Notes: generated from the sequence alone by a model not told the origin. A stretch of 64,000 nt of DNA from Stratiolaelaps scimitus (GCA_019614645.1 JABWDB010000004.1:20212001-20276000), one strand, 5' to 3'; positions 11,506 through 23,536 are shown, counted from the first letter of the stretch. Program-made: numbers and translations.

Positions 11506-14500
11506 GATGCGTAACAGGCGACCGATGATGAGGCACGTAGCTAGCTTCTCGACGAATACAGGGCCAACTTCAGGTCACCATCGGCGAGCCGAGCGCTGTC
11601 CCAACTGTGGAGTCGGCTAGCGGAGACAGCGATCAGGCGGGCAGATGCTGGTCGAGTCAAGGAGCAGCTGGAGAGAAGCAAAGAGGAAATAAGGTAAAGG
11701 CGCAGCAATTTCGCAGTGCTTAGGCTCTCTTATATGTCACCACGTAACGGGGCTCGAACCTGCAGCTTCTGGCTTCCCATAGCTAGAGACTTAGCCGTTC
11801 AAGCCACGGCGTTGACATGTGGAAAACAGATGCTCGTCTGTCGGCTACGCAAGGGACTGTCCACATACAACGAGTACGCAGTAGCGTAAAATTGCAACCG
11901 CGGTTCTGTCGATATATATATATATATATATATATATTTGAATACAATAATCAGTAGTAATTGTGGTAGAAGTTACAACAAGTGATAACGATGATGGGCT
12001 TAATTGAAAATGAATCTTATACTGTATTTTGTACTGCGCCAAAAACAACCGGGTGAAAAACTTAATCGCAAGAACACACTTGAAGGTGGAGTTCTATATC
12101 ATTTCAACAATACCGTTCCAGTTGGTCGACGAATAGCTCCTCGAGTAGAAGTGTTTATACTTCCATATAGCCAATATAACACCGAATAGGGCAAGCTCAA
12201 GCTGAATCTCGTTCTCAAAGAGAAAACAACTAGACGAACTAGTTGTTGTACAGCGGGCTCGAAAGCGCGAACAGGCAGCACAGAAAGCCAATATCTGCAA
12301 ACCAGCCAATAACCATCAACGAGGATACGATTGAAAAATCGCTTGTGGATTTCGCTAACCTCTGCCTTAATTCGTGTAAACTTCACGTTGGATATTGAAG
12401 CTGAACACGATTGCGCTTTAAAAGTGAACTCAAAACGCCTTCGATGGTGGTCTCGTTCAATGTCACATGGCACATTGGAGACGTGTTACTTCGATGAGGT
12501 TTGTCTATACGGTATAATTATAATAATAATAATAATAATAATATTTATTCGCGGCGATCTTCTCCGAATTGATTCCGTCGTTGTAATCTAGATCTATTTT
12601 CACATTGGCAAATGCTTGCTACTACCCGAACGGTTCTCTTATCAAAGTTAAATCATACGATTCTTTATTGTGTTGTCCATTAGGTTTCGTTAAGTAAATT
12701 TTTTTCTCTGTATTACGCAACTGTGTCGTTTTAGTCTTCTTATGCATATTTTCTTGTTTGTCATGGTAAGGCTCAAGTTGGACTTGTTTTTTTTGTGCTG
12801 TTTTCGTTTAGATTATGTTTGCTGTCAACTCACGCAAAATATAATCTGCCTATGCTTCTAACACTAATTTCTCATTGTAGAGGAATAATTTCATGAACAT
12901 GGCAGATATTGCCCTCCTAATCATTTTAATCTACATAATATTTCGCTTCTTACAGCCGAATCCTGTGACGTTCATTTGATTTGTGTTCAAGACACATAAA
13001 AACACCGAATCTCGAATTCAACATAATTTGAGCTACTAACCGATGGAGTCAACCTTTAGCCCAAAGTAGATTGTACTTTCGTTCTGATGAAGCTGTTTCA
13101 TTTTGTCCGGGTGTACGTATCAATTATACACAGTAAGCATTATTATATTCGATAAAGTCGGAGCCAGATCGCACGCTCATTTCAGTTGTAACATTACCAT
13201 CGACTGATGTCTCATTGCAGAAAGGTGCTTTGCCATTTATAAATAAAGATTTCATGACGCGGCGTGCATCATTAAACAGGTACTCTCATAGTCGATTATT
13301 CGAATGTCACACATCTTCGTTCAGCTCGCCTCAGTTCATTCATATATCCAGTTGTGTGTGGGTACTTAATCGAGACATCGAAATGTTTGCTGATGCAATT
13401 GTCCGCACATCGCGTTGGGCGGACTGACTGCGGCGTTGTATTCCTACGAGAAAGAGATCAAGCATCGATCCGCGGGGTAGTTCACACAGTGTGGTTACAT
13501 TACAGGTAGCTACAATACATTATTACATCGTATGTCGTTGAACATGGTGGGAAAGCGAGATGGGAATGCCGAGAATTTTAATCTCATCTGGTTCTTATTA
13601 TATGGCCTGAAAGCGAGTTGGCAGTCACCTGCCCTAGATGCGGTGTCCAGGTGAAGTAGAGCATTCAATCTGAGGCTATTGTCAGCCTGATCAGTTGTGA
13701 CTGACGGAGTCGCATGAGCTCTCCATTATTATCGCGAGGAGCCGCTGAGGTCGTTGTTGACTTCACTGCTGCTGCTGCTGCTGTTTATATCTTAATGTCC
13801 AGCGCTGCTACTGTCTCATCAGAAGGAGAAGGCGAACCAAAATCGTTACGATTGGCTTTTTGGGGTAAGGGTATTCTACATGAGATTCGACACATGCTTA
13901 AAACACTATGATATCGATGCCATTGTTCAAGGCAGCTCAAATCGATCGATGCCATGTTCCAGTCGAAGGGTGGGATTGCAACATATGCTTTTATTTAGAA
14001 TACTCAGTATAATAACAGATACAAATGTTAACTGCTCGTTATACATTCGCACACTTGCTTGACGGTCCATGTTCCCTGCAAATAGTCCAATATAATAAAC
14101 AGCGTACCTATATGAGGCAACGTCATATTGAAGTCACCATCGGAATAGGCTTATATAGAAACGGGGAATAACATGGACGCCACAAACAATTAATCAAAGA
14201 GCCCCATTCGAAGACAGAAAGAGAGAGAGAGCAGCGAGTTGAAATACAATTTACCTGACCCGTTAAAAGGAACACCTGTTTTTTAGACGTAGAATAAAAA
14301 TGGCTGTGCTGGCTCGAATACATGTGAGACAAAAATTAGGAGAACCATTGTAAAATAATAAAGATGTTGCTGAGTACTGTCAGGTGAAACTGGTAGGTAA
14401 TTATTATACGTAAGACTGAAATGACACATAATCATTAGGACTGGAGGTAATTAACTCGATTTAATTTGTTCATAAATACTCCACCATCGATGCGCCCATC

Positions 14501-14972
14501 GATATGCTTCACGATACAGCCACACATGTCCAATAAACAACATTAACTAATTACTAATACGAGCTGGTCTAGCTATTGCCCGCGGGAAAAATGAACGGTG
14601 TACCCTTTTCAAGTAATTGTATTCCTTGCTAATTATCAGGTTCCTACACGACTCCGCATCGTTCGACGCCCGTAAGACCTCTTTAATCCATCAGGTGCTG
14701 TATTGGCTAATCCTCCGCTTACGCCTTAAACCTGTTCGTAGCCCCGACCGCTGCCTAGAGCTCAGTAGAGCAAGTAGCAAAACGCTACAAGGTTCACCGA
14801 GTGTTCGCTGACAGCAGCGCCCGTTTGTTCAAATGTTCAGGCCTTGGCATTACCACAAATGTAATGCCATATTCGACTGGACTGGTCTAAGCGAAATCGG
14901 TTGTGTTTGTCGCCAACTGTGGGAAGAGCTTACCAGTGATTTGCTGCTGCTGCTGCGCGTTAAGAAGACGTC
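11506..14972. other. Intergenic, AT-rich, no supported gene
   Basis: After the GC-rich block to about 11690 and the SINE-like copy, this stretch holds (AT)n at 11912-11937 and (TAA)n at 12518-12542. Short open frames exist but none has coding character or a recognisable motif. A short CTG run near 13768-13782 is isolated. Confidence 0.55.
11722..11818 (-). repeat. tRNA-derived SINE-like fragment
   Basis: Read on the minus strand it contains TGGCTTGAACGG, like a tRNA A box, and 48 bases on GGTTCGAGCCCC, an exact B-box pattern. The arms that should form the acceptor stem do not pair well, so this is not a functional tRNA. It ends GTTACGTGGTGACATATAAG, which matches the end of the copy at 32020 (GCGACGTGACATAT). 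A shared sequence beyond the tRNA part indicates a SINE family. Confidence 0.55.
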
Positions 14973-15287
14973 ATGTCTTCATTAACGGTTGCCGCAATTG
15001 TGCTACTCGTAAGTGCAGTTCTAGCACTGATGGCAAGGTGCTTACACTACTGCTTTGCACAGGAGATACAGCAGCAACAAAACAGGCCAACATATACTCT
15101 GTCACCAGAATTTGGAGTGCCCGTCGAAGTGGAGTCTGAGCCACGGCCCAGGCAAATACCCGTCCATTCACAGCTAATCACCAGAGTGGTAGTGTTCCCG
15201 CTGCAACGTACGCCCGACACGCCCCCGCCTGCTTACGACCCGTGTTGGACGACCAAACCTTCCGAGCCGAATCCTCTATCACAGTGA
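14973..15287 (+). CDS. Small single-pass membrane protein with PPPAY motif (family member A)
   Basis: Intronless open frame of 104 residues with ATG in the context GACGTCATGT. Residues about 5-21 form one hydrophobic helix (TVAAIVLLVSAVLALMA) with only four residues before it. RCLHYC follows, a Cys-containing juxtamembrane patch that could be palmitoylated. The tail is polar and Pro-rich with GVPVEVE (48-54), a hydrophobic-Pro step VVVFPLQ (72-78) and PPPAYD (84-89), 16 residues from the end after the Tyr. PPxY is the established ligand of group I WW domains. Orientation with the tail in the cytoplasm is inferred from the short N terminus and the position of charges. It is the only member on the plus strand. 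No named family is recognised. Confidence 0.72.
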   Translation: MSSLTVAAIVLLVSAVLALMARCLHYCFAQEIQQQQNRPTYTLSPEFGVPVEVESEPRPRQIPVHSQLITRVVVFPLQRTPDTPPPAYDPCWTTKPSEPNPLSQ

Positions 15288-16729
15288 TCAGTGGAACAAA
15301 AACAGTAGCGACAACCACGACAATGGACGTCGAAAATGACAGAAGTTCAAGCGTTCATAGTGTTTGAGCATTGCTCAATAACTCGACAAGTTCTGCTCCC
15401 AAAGATGGGAACGCCCTGTCGCAAAGATGGTAATATCGCGCTACACGCAAACTAGCCAACGTGAACACCTTAGTGTTGTGGGATACAACGTGATCGGTCC
15501 TTATACAGCCGTCTGTAACAGTGGTCGAGACAGTTGGGGCGAGCAACAATTTCCTATTGGCTCAATAACTAATCCCTGACTCAAATTGATAGCATGACTT
15601 AAACGTTTACGAACATCTGACCCGCAGCTCTGATCATATAATTCGAGGTTATAATTCCCTCATGTACTCTTTACCTGATCATCAACTATTATCAAATTGG
15701 ACCAAATGTTTGATTTTAACAATTGTTGAATACTTGTCGAGCATCAAATAACTAATCTCTGAGTGCGCATCACTCTATCTTACAACATCACCACCAAAGA
15801 ATTACAATAACTTCTGACTGCATCAGTCAAGCTGAGCTCACAATACCGCGTGTCTATCAGCACCGTAGCCCTCCTAATCCGGAGCCATCTCAATGGACAT
15901 ACTTTGTGACTAAATACACATTATTCAATATTATGCAACAAACAAACAAACATGAAAATCGTCGCTGCCATTGTGAGATACCAATGTAACTAGTTATTAT
16001 TTTCTTATTTTTCAACCCTGGATGTGTTGTCACTTGATGGCCTATATTTCTAGGCTACCTATCAATTCCAAATACTATCACTACTAGTAATAATAAATTC
16101 GACACGGTCTACTAGAAGATTATCGGGCCACAGCAATCAGTGTGATCACTTCATCGGCGTGATGCAGTTCGCTAAATTTTCATATCGACCTGATCCGATA
16201 GTCCGGGTTACCATTCTGCGTTTGGACCCAGGTCGCGGTGGTCGAGTTCAACGTTCGAGACAATCGTGCCGATAAAGTCGATGGTTATTAATCGAAGTCC
16301 ACACACCCCCTTCCCCCCTTCGCGACTCAAACCCCACTCTACCTCCGTTGTCTCCGCCCCCGGCCAGACGCTAATCACAACAACCATCAGGGCGGTATTA
16401 CTGGGTATTTTGCAGCACTTGCATGCGCATCCCTTCGCTGCGGCTGGCTCTCAACGTAGGTGCTTCTATCTGTCGGGGCGCGAACAAGTTGCACTATTGT
16501 GAACAGCGAGACACCACCACCACCGCCGTCATTATCATTATTATTATCAGCAGCAGCAGTGGTAGTAGCAGGTAGCAATAAGTGTGCGTATGTTTATCGT
16601 GGCTCGCTCGGGTACATCTGTATACCTACCTGTATATATGTTTGTATGTTTGGCGGTCTGTGCGTCTCGGCCCGTTCTTTCTGTTGCGAGGGTGCCCTTT
16701 ATCCGCGGCCAAGGTCTTGGCTCAGTCGC
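15288..16729. other. Intergenic between member A and the cuticle-like gene
   Basis: AT-rich to about 16180, then more GC-rich toward the promoter of the next gene. An AATAAA at 16092-16097 is the first clear plus-strand poly(A) signal after member A but lies about 800 bases downstream, so its use is uncertain. No gene is seen. Confidence 0.5.
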
Positions 16730-16730
16730 T

Positions 16731-16737
16731 GATATAA
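16731..16737 (+). promoter_or_regulatory. TATA box of the cuticle-like gene
   Basis: GATATAAACC lies about 245 bases before the ATG at 16980. Initiation some 30 bases downstream would give a 5' untranslated region of about 215 bases, unless a leader intron is removed. Confidence 0.5.
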
Positions 16738-16979
16738 ACCCTGCTGCCCAGGAGACGGCAATGTCACATCCTCATCGTATCATCATCGTTCGCTTGGCGG
16801 ACTACCACCACCGGCACCAGCCACACAGATAGATAACTAGGTGGCATCTTTTTCAGCGTCGCAGATATCACCAGCACTTGTCGCGTGTGGCCGCCTTCAT
16901 TGACGTTGCTTCTTTGTCACCTCCCACGTCTCGGCCAGCGGTTCGATTTCGATTTCGAACCGCTATCTCGACGAACGCG

Positions 16980-17876
16980 ATGAAAGCTCTCACTGTTGCA
17001 GTGGCGGCCGCCATTGCCGGCTACGCGATTGCCGGCGTACCACAGTACGCGCACGGCGGCTACCAACATTTCGGAACGCCCTCGTTGAGCTATAGGGGAA
17101 GCAGCGGCGTTCTTGCTGCTGCTGCTGCACCGATCGCAAGCACCGGCCGGATCACGGTGTCGGCTGCGCCTCTAACGCCCGTCGGAACGGTGTCCGCCGC
17201 CCCTGTCTTCAGTGGCGGTGCCGGCGTCCACGCGCCCGTCATTGCTGGTGGCCACTCACGTGCTCCTAAAATTCACACGATTCACACACATAGCGGACGC
17301 CAGCGCATTCGCTTGGAGGAGTTCCGCGCGCCAAATCAGGTAATTCGTGTGCACGAGGCCCCACAGGCGGCTCCGCAGGTTGTTCACGTGCGCGCTCCAG
17401 CCTCGCCGCAATCCGTTGTGCGTGTCATCTCGCGTTCTTCCGGTCCCGCCCATGTGGAGCGAGTTGTCCACCAGGCTCCCGGTGTGCAAGTGATCGACGT
17501 GCATAGGCCACCGCCTCCTGCCGCACGTATCGTGCAGATCGTGCGTGGTCCCGCTCCTCCGCCACAGATTCTTTTCCACCATGATCGCGATGCTCATGCC
17601 GAGATCCGCGTCGAGGCGCCACATGTCCCGGCCGCAGTTGTATCCGGGCCCGTGCACGCGCCAGCTCGCGCTGTCGTTCAGACTGTTGCAGCTCCGATCG
17701 TGCAAACTGTCGCCGGCGGCACCGCCGCCGCCGCCGCCGCCTCCTCTCCAGGTGTCTCTGTTGTGCCCCTTGGAGTCGGCTATACGATGTACGGCGTCGG
17801 TTACGGGCGTGTCTACCCGGACCACTTCAAGTCAAAGGCGGCAAGAGCCTCAAGGGCTTCAAGGGCATCCTCGTAG
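16980..17876 (+). CDS. Cuticle-like low-complexity secreted protein
   Basis: Open frame of 298 codons from the ATG at 16980. The first in-frame start is further upstream, but this ATG gives a textbook signal peptide (MKALTVAVAAAIAGYAIAG, cleavage near residue 19). The mature part is built of Ala, Val, Pro, His, Gly and Arg with short repeated steps such as APQVVHVRAP, VVRVISR, RVVHQAPGVQVIDVHRP and IVQIVRG. It has an Ala run near residue 255 and a C-terminal GVGYTMYGVGYGRVYPDHFK. Composition and Val/His/Pro periodicity resemble arthropod cuticular or secreted matrix proteins, but no chitin-binding Rebers-Riddiford motif is visible. The last 14 codons look like a shifted frame (see findings). 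An AATAAA at 18106 fits a 3' untranslated region of about 250 bases. Confidence 0.78.
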   Translation: MKALTVAVAAAIAGYAIAGVPQYAHGGYQHFGTPSLSYRGSSGVLAAAAAPIASTGRITVSAAPLTPVGTVSAAPVFSGGAGVHAPVIAGGHSRAPKIHTIHTHSGRQRIRLEEFRAPNQVIRVHEAPQAAPQVVHVRAPASPQSVVRVISRSSGPAHVERVVHQAPGVQVIDVHRPPPPAARIVQIVRGPAPPPQILFHHDRDAHAEIRVEAPHVPAAVVSGPVHAPARAVVQTVAAPIVQTVAGGTAAAAAASSPGVSVVPLGVGYTMYGVGYGRVYPDHFKSKAARASRASRASS

Positions 17877-18105
17877 GACTGACAGACGACGGGCACATTG
17901 ATAGAATTGTGTGAATCAACAATCGATAAAATCAACCTCAGCCGCGAGTACTCGCGAGTCACTATCAGGGTGGACTCAGGTCGAGTTAGGAGCTCTCACC
18001 GACTCTTGGTGACGGCGGTATGCTGTGCATGGGTAAATAACAAGTCATGCCAAAGGTGGTCCAAACATTTGTAGAGGCATTCGAATATTAATATAAATAA
18101 TTAAT

Positions 18106-18111
18106 AATAAA
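18106..18111 (+). terminator. Poly(A) signal of the cuticle-like gene
   Basis: AATAAA 230 bases after the stop codon, in an AT-rich context and followed by T-rich sequence. Confidence 0.55.
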
Positions 18112-18287
18112 GTATCAATATTTATTTTTATGTAAACTTGTGTGGCTCTTTTCATTGACTCCGCAATGGGGGATGTTAGACATAAACAGAGGCAGCATGC
18201 CTAGAAGAACGTAAGCATGATCACTGATCTGTGAGGTAGATGATTAAACTATGTGGGATTAACCCTTTGCAATTATTACTGTTACCC

Positions 18288-18324
<37 letters not shown>

Positions 18325-18537
18325 CATGGTTATTTTAGCAATTAATTAATTCTTACCATAGTCTACATAAATTGAGACTGACCTTTGACACTTGATAGAA
18401 AGGCATCCTATTCATTTGTGACGAAAAGCAAACGTGTTTCTCACTAATAAACAGCTAATTATCTCCATATCAGATTCAGCTTTCGCTACTCGATACTGCT
18501 GTAAATGTACTATCCAGGTAGTACACCCGTGTATTTC

Positions 18538-18594
18538 ACGACTATATATTTCACATAAATTCGCTCAGCGACTTCATGTGAAATACATAGTCGT
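18538..18594. repeat. Inverted repeat, 19-base arms with a palindromic loop
   Basis: Left arm 18538-18556 (ACGACTATATATTTCACAT) and right arm 18576-18594 pair at 18 of 19 positions. The loop itself contains TCGCTCAGCGA, a perfect 5-base-arm palindrome. This could be a MITE remnant or a cruciform-forming site. Confidence 0.75.
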
Positions 18595-18919
18595 ACATCC
18601 AAATTGTGAATCTGTATTTGATGTTCTGTTCAATGTCGCTTAGTAGTCATCAAATCCGTCTCTCTCTATCGAATGCGTATACTGCAACTCTATATCGAGC
18701 GTCGCGGCAACAGCGCACCATCGTACTGTGTACTAAATTTAGACTTGATCTATATATAGCTGATAATTCCGGGCGCTACATCAGCTACCAGCTATATGAC
18801 ATGGAAGCTGCAAGAAAGCCGCGTTGACTCAGCTTTCACAATTTCACTGAGATGTCACGTAGAACGGAAAGACGACAGGAGGCACGGGTACCACTTATCG
18901 TTCATATCAACGTATAAGC

Positions 18920-18950
<31 letters not shown>

Positions 18951-20326
18951 TAGAATGTGGAGACGAATTTGGGTTGTTTGTAGAAACCGCGCGGCACCTA
19001 CGGATCGTCGTAGTTGTTGTTGTTGTTGTTGTTTGGATGAAAGAAAATGATCGTAAAAGAAACGCTGTTTCGGATCGCCGAACGATTCTCGTTTTTGCTC
19101 GCGATGACCGTTTAATTAAATTCGCCTGCGCATAGTAGCAGGCGCATCGAATTGATGCAACTTCAGAGTCGACAAAACATATACCCAGCGAACAGGGAGA
19201 ACTACATGGCTATGTGCTAGATTTCAATAAGAGAGAGAGAGACAGAGAGTAACAGGGAATGTTGCCAAACTCTTAGAGTATTTTTTTCACGCTCCCGTTC
19301 CATAGATATCTGACCTTATCTGATTGGTGGGTGGCTTCATTGACGGAACAATTGGCTTCATTGACGGGTGGACAGCGTGGAACGCTGCATCAACTCTAGG
19401 TGACAAATCTTCAGTGATCAATTGTTACGCTTGCATATGTAAAGTAGAAAAGCTGAAGAAGAAGCTTTATACAACATCCTGGCAGCTTATGGAGCTTTCA
19501 AGAGCTCGTAAAAATAAAGCGGTCCCTTTTTCAGATATAACAGCGATGTATGTTCTCGATGTTAATGTTTCTACAACAGTGTTAGCAAAATAAAAGAGCA
19601 AATAACAAGGTTATGCCGGAGACACCATCGTTTATAAAAACTATGTTCTGTTTTTTGAAGAATTTTCTTTGACAAATGATATTTGGACTTGAAAATTCTT
19701 CCAGTCGTTCCCAATGCATTTAATAGGTGCAGGTATAAAATCATCTCTTCGAGTGAGATAAACCTATGACAGGAAGCCGTTTATTGGTTACCTATACTCC
19801 TCCAGACTTACTGCAAAAACCGAAACGCACCCGTATCGTGCCAAACAGCCCGGGTTAGCCTCCGTTTAGTTTGTGCTATATTGATATCTGCATTTGTGCA
19901 ACACGCGACAACCACTGCCAGTGATTATACATGAGAATATAGTTGGGAACTTGAAAATAAATACATGAACCGGAGATATGAATTCAATATTTTATATGGG
20001 ACATACAATGGGTTATTATCTCTTATTAGCCTTAGTGGATTCGAGACAACGGCTAGGTACTGCAGTCGTGACCAGATGGTTGCAACCAGTATTGTCAGAT
20101 TTATATATTTACATAATATAATTGGGTCTCTGGCGTAAAATATTCGTTTGTCCGAGATATTCTGACTTGGTTTAGCTTCGACACTAGTTCCACAAATGCT
20201 ATCTGTACATAAGCAGCTGCCTGGCTATGCAATCAGGTGTTCAGCATTCAAAGTTCGCATAAGCTTTATTCAAACCTGCAAGATCGTCCGTTGCTGCTGT
20301 TGATTGACCTATTTCGCCTATTTTCC

Positions 20327-20640
20327 GGAATCAGCCAGGGTTCTACCTGCTCGTCGACTCACTGCTGAGCAAGGCCAGAGGAGTGACGGTGTTCTAAGAC
20401 TGAACGACACACGCCACCCGCGGGGGTGGGCGACATCGGCCGGGGCCAGGCACATGATTGCAGCAGAAGCACACCAGGGATGATCCCTCTCCGCCGGATG
20501 ATCAAGGCAGACTACGGAGACAAAGCACAATTCGCCCGGATCAACCCGAAATCCGGCTGGATCGACCGATGGACGATGACGAGGATAGTCCGTGCGAAGA
20601 ATACATATCGTGATGCCAGCCACCCGGCTGCTAAACAGCC
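20327..20640 (+). other. GC-rich coding-like block upstream of the probable terminal exon
   Basis: This 300-base island is markedly more GC-rich than its surroundings. One frame is open from an acceptor-like TTTTCCGGAATCAG (ending about 20334) to TGA near 20485. A second frame, reached after ATTGCAG near 20463, reads Asp/Arg/Pro-rich sequence (PSPPDDQGRLRRQS, RLDRPMDDDEDSPCEEY) similar in character to the exon at 20811. The frames may be separate exons, or one decayed exon with a frameshift. Function unknown. Confidence 0.3.
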
Positions 20641-20810
20641 AATGATTACATAGTATGCAGCCACTACGGGCGTTATGGATTGCCAACCTCAGTCTAGTCC
20701 CGTGTCGACGTTCGAAATTCGAAGCTTGCCTATAAACTGAATGACTAGTGGACTTGAATCACTATCTATTTGTCATCTCATGCCGACGAACGTGTTGAGG
20801 CGTATGTTGT

Positions 20811-21099
20811 AGATTGAATCAGTTGAAATATCACATTCTTACGATACGCTCACCCGGAGACGCGCGCAGGACGAGCCAGTCAGGACTGATAATGGAAAGA
20901 AAATACAATACATCCGATATAATGACGATAATGATAACAGGCAACTCGTGCTCGACACCGACGATATGCCGGTCCTACGTGGACTACGGCGTCGCTCAAT
21001 TAGCGGTGGCCTCGAAGGCCATCACTCGTACAGAAGTGATAGTAGAGGTGAAGTCACGTTTCTGGAGGAGGTGAAGTCGCGGAAAGACCCGATACTGTG
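20811..21099 (+). CDS. Probable 3'-terminal exon of an unrecognised gene
   Basis: A frame open from an AG at 20811-20812 (acceptor GTATGTTGTAG, or alternatively ATTGAATCAG at about 20820) to TGA at 21097-21099, about 95 codons. It has no ATG near its start and so must be reached by splicing. The translation is rich in Arg, Asp, Gly and Ser, for example DTLTRRRAQDEPVRTDNGKK, LRRRSISGG and EVTFLEEVKSRKDPIL, and has the look of a soluble or cytoplasmic tail. Codon third positions favour C/G over most of its length. Another long frame overlaps it and looks less natural. No family is recognised. Confidence 0.4.
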
Positions 21100-21155
21100 A
21101 TATAGTGTTTCTAACCGCACAAGTATATTTCGTATATAGCAAATGGTAAGATGCG

Positions 21156-21223
21156 CGACTCGAATAACAGTGATCATTAATGAACGAAACCGACTGGAAT
21201 AACAGTGCTCATTAATGAACGAA
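21156..21223. repeat. 35-base tandem duplication
   Basis: Copy 1 at 21156-21188 and copy 2 at 21191-21223 differ at two of 33 aligned bases (GAATAACAGTGATCATTAAT in one, with C for A in the other). It lies just downstream of the probable terminal exon. Confidence 0.85.
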
Positions 21224-23321
21224 TGGCGCAGAACAGATGGGATAACCAGGCAATGCGAACCTTCGACCGGCCTGAATGCCGGAACGAGGGGCTGTGAGAT
21301 AATTCGGGATTCGGTTAGATCGATTGAGAACCTGTCGAAAAAGTTACTTAGCTTTGTTACGTCTGACCCGTGTGCGGAAATTTTGCCTCGATAACTTCAT
21401 AATTCACTTGTATAATTATTATATTATCACCATCGAAAGACACGATGCACGAATGGCTTGACCATCGATAGCTTAAACACCCCAGTGCGGTGGTGGTGAC
21501 AAAATCGATTAATGGAAATGAGTGAATGAGGTCGATGCTGAAACACCGTTATTGAACAGTGGGAGCGTGGACTTAGTTCTCGCAGCTGTCATATAGAGAG
21601 GGCAACAGGTTTCTAGCACAGGCGGCCGCTATCTCGGGCCTTATTTCGTTTATTCAATTCAAGCTGCACAGACGAGGTTTACTTTGCCAGCCGAGCTGCC
21701 GTTGGGTGACTAGGTACAGAGGCAACTCGAGCTAAAAATATAATTGTTACTTTCTGCTAATATGCTGCTGTGGGCTCCCGATGACGTCGTAGGGTACCCA
21801 TTTCTTCTTTCCATTTTCTACATTTCAAGGATTGTATTGATAAAATATACTTCAAATATTTTAGGCTTTTCGGATTTTAGCGACACAGGTTTGCTGGCGC
21901 TGGCAATACCCCCTGACAAAGGACAATGATATCGAAGGCGAAAAAACGTGACCACTAATAATAGGAACTCAGCTATTTTTTTTATTTATCAATTACTCAT
22001 TCTGTAATACGTCCGTAAGGAAATCAATCAATAATTAAGGTTTTTAAATTTTGCGCAAAGATACAAAATAACGTTGGAGCCTTTCAGTAATTTGGATCAA
22101 CATGCGGATATTAGCTATCGGCCGCTTTACCGCTGAGCAAAACATCGCAATCCGTGTTCCAAGTGAGACTTAAAACAACTATAATACATAAAGAAATTCA
22201 TTGAAAACTGTCGAAAGTCACCGATTTAACAGTCTAAAAGTTTCCTTGTGTTATATTTTCCTGAACGAGGGGAGACACAGAAAAGTCTGCAAGCCGGTGC
22301 ATTGCCACCATAACTTTAGCTATTTTATTTATTTAATATAATAATCATCTTAGTAATTGCTTGAGCAATGATTGTACAACTATGACAAATGTCAATAATC
22401 CAATAATCTAGCCATGCTAGTTACGGCAATTAGTACTCAATGCTGTATCGGAATAGAATAATCCCATACACAGATTCATGGGCCGCCGTACCCACAACCG
22501 AATATCGTAGGTGGATTAGAAGACACCAACGAACAGATTAGTTAAACCAGCGAGCAATCTCGACTCGTCCAAATACTGATCTATAAGTAGGTATGCACCG
22601 AACGCCAAACGGACACAATAGCCTGCACGGGCGTACGAGCGAGGCACTATACGCAAGTCCCAACGGTTCAGGGATCCCCTTGTCAACAGCTAGTCTCGCT
22701 ATCTCTCTCTCACGTTCTGATTTGCTGTCGCCGGATGCCTGTCAACGCCCGGAGATATGATATATCTCATCGTTCCGCCGATGGATGAACATTACACTGC
22801 CGTACAATGTACCTGTGTGTACGTGTGTTAGCGTGTGGCTGATTGCATGCAATCGGCATGAATCAATCGATCGATCGCGACTAGATACTGAATCACATAG
22901 CGTCAAAGGGGCATGCCCACTTCTACTATATTACACCACTACGTCGAAGCTGCTGTTACCGCTGTGGATGAAATGTGTCCTGTGTGCGGTTTCGTCTCGG
23001 TGAGGCCGGCGCGGACTGGGCCGTAGCGCGCCGGAGTGGGGTCAAGGGGTTAAGAAGGCAGAGTTGGCAGCGGTAGGTCCAGCCATCGCGTCCGTGTTCT
23101 AACTGCTGTCGCTGTTGTGGTGCCGGTTGCGGCGGCCACGGCGACTGTTGCCGAGACGAGAACCAATGACGACAAATCGCGAGTCCTGGTGAAGAGCCTA
23201 CGGTGGTGAGGTGAGATAAAATGAACGATGCTTTTCATAATATTATATAAACAATACTTCTGCTGATGATGCTGTTGCGGCTGCCGGCATCATTGTCGTT
23301 TATATACATATATATATATAT
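21224..23321. other. Intergenic with a GC-rich patch near 22960-23240
   Basis: AT-rich and without a supported gene to about 22580. The GC- and CpG-rich patch at 22960-23240 has open frames on both strands and splice-like signals (acceptor CACCACCGTAG near 23200 on the minus strand), but no frame is decisive. A self-complementary (TA)n lies at about 23300-23328. Confidence 0.4.
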
Positions 23322-23536
23322 ATGTATACACATTTTCGATACTATTTAGATCGATATGACTCCACGGCCGAGCGAAGCGTTGTTGTACGTGAGTGGAACA
23401 GTTTGCATCTGAACGCCGCCACCGTCGTCATTGCTAGCATAGACATCAGCATCTGCGATGTCGATTTCAGCCGATTCCTTTTGATGGCTGATTGCCTGGC
23501 TGGATTGTCTGGTCGACGTGTCCTGATACCCATGCG
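23322..23536 (+). CDS. Candidate two-exon gene, exon 1
   Basis: Open frame from an ATG at 23322, which sits at the end of a TA repeat, to a strong donor ATGCG/GTGAGTGAC (GT at 23537). It gives 71 codons plus two bases. The translation is moderately hydrophobic in the middle (TVVIASIDISICDVDFSRF). The phase fits exon 2 at 23661. An internal donor-like GTACGTGAGT near 23382 is an alternative. No family is recognised, and the gene is judged only on splice phase and open frame. Confidence 0.3.

Larger units (their letters stand above)
17915..20326. other. Intergenic, repeat-rich
   Basis: Apart from the 3' untranslated region there is (TTA)n at 18288-18323, an imperfect inverted repeat at 18538-18594, (TA)n at 18919-18947, and a short direct repeat of GGCTTCATTGACGG near 19334 and 19358. 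No supported gene. Confidence 0.5.

Noticed and set aside
11738..11815. Functional tRNA gene on the minus strand
   Set aside because: A and B boxes are recognisable, but acceptor and T-stem pairing are poor and the flank is shared with other repeat copies, so it is treated as a SINE-like fragment.
16460..16832. Plus-strand frames upstream of the cuticle-like gene
   Set aside because: They lie in the promoter and leader region, contain simple repeats and show no motif.
17256..17825. 189-codon minus-strand frame opposite the cuticle-like gene
   Set aside because: Antisense shadow of a GC-rich gene; the plus strand has a signal peptide, TATA box and poly(A) signal.
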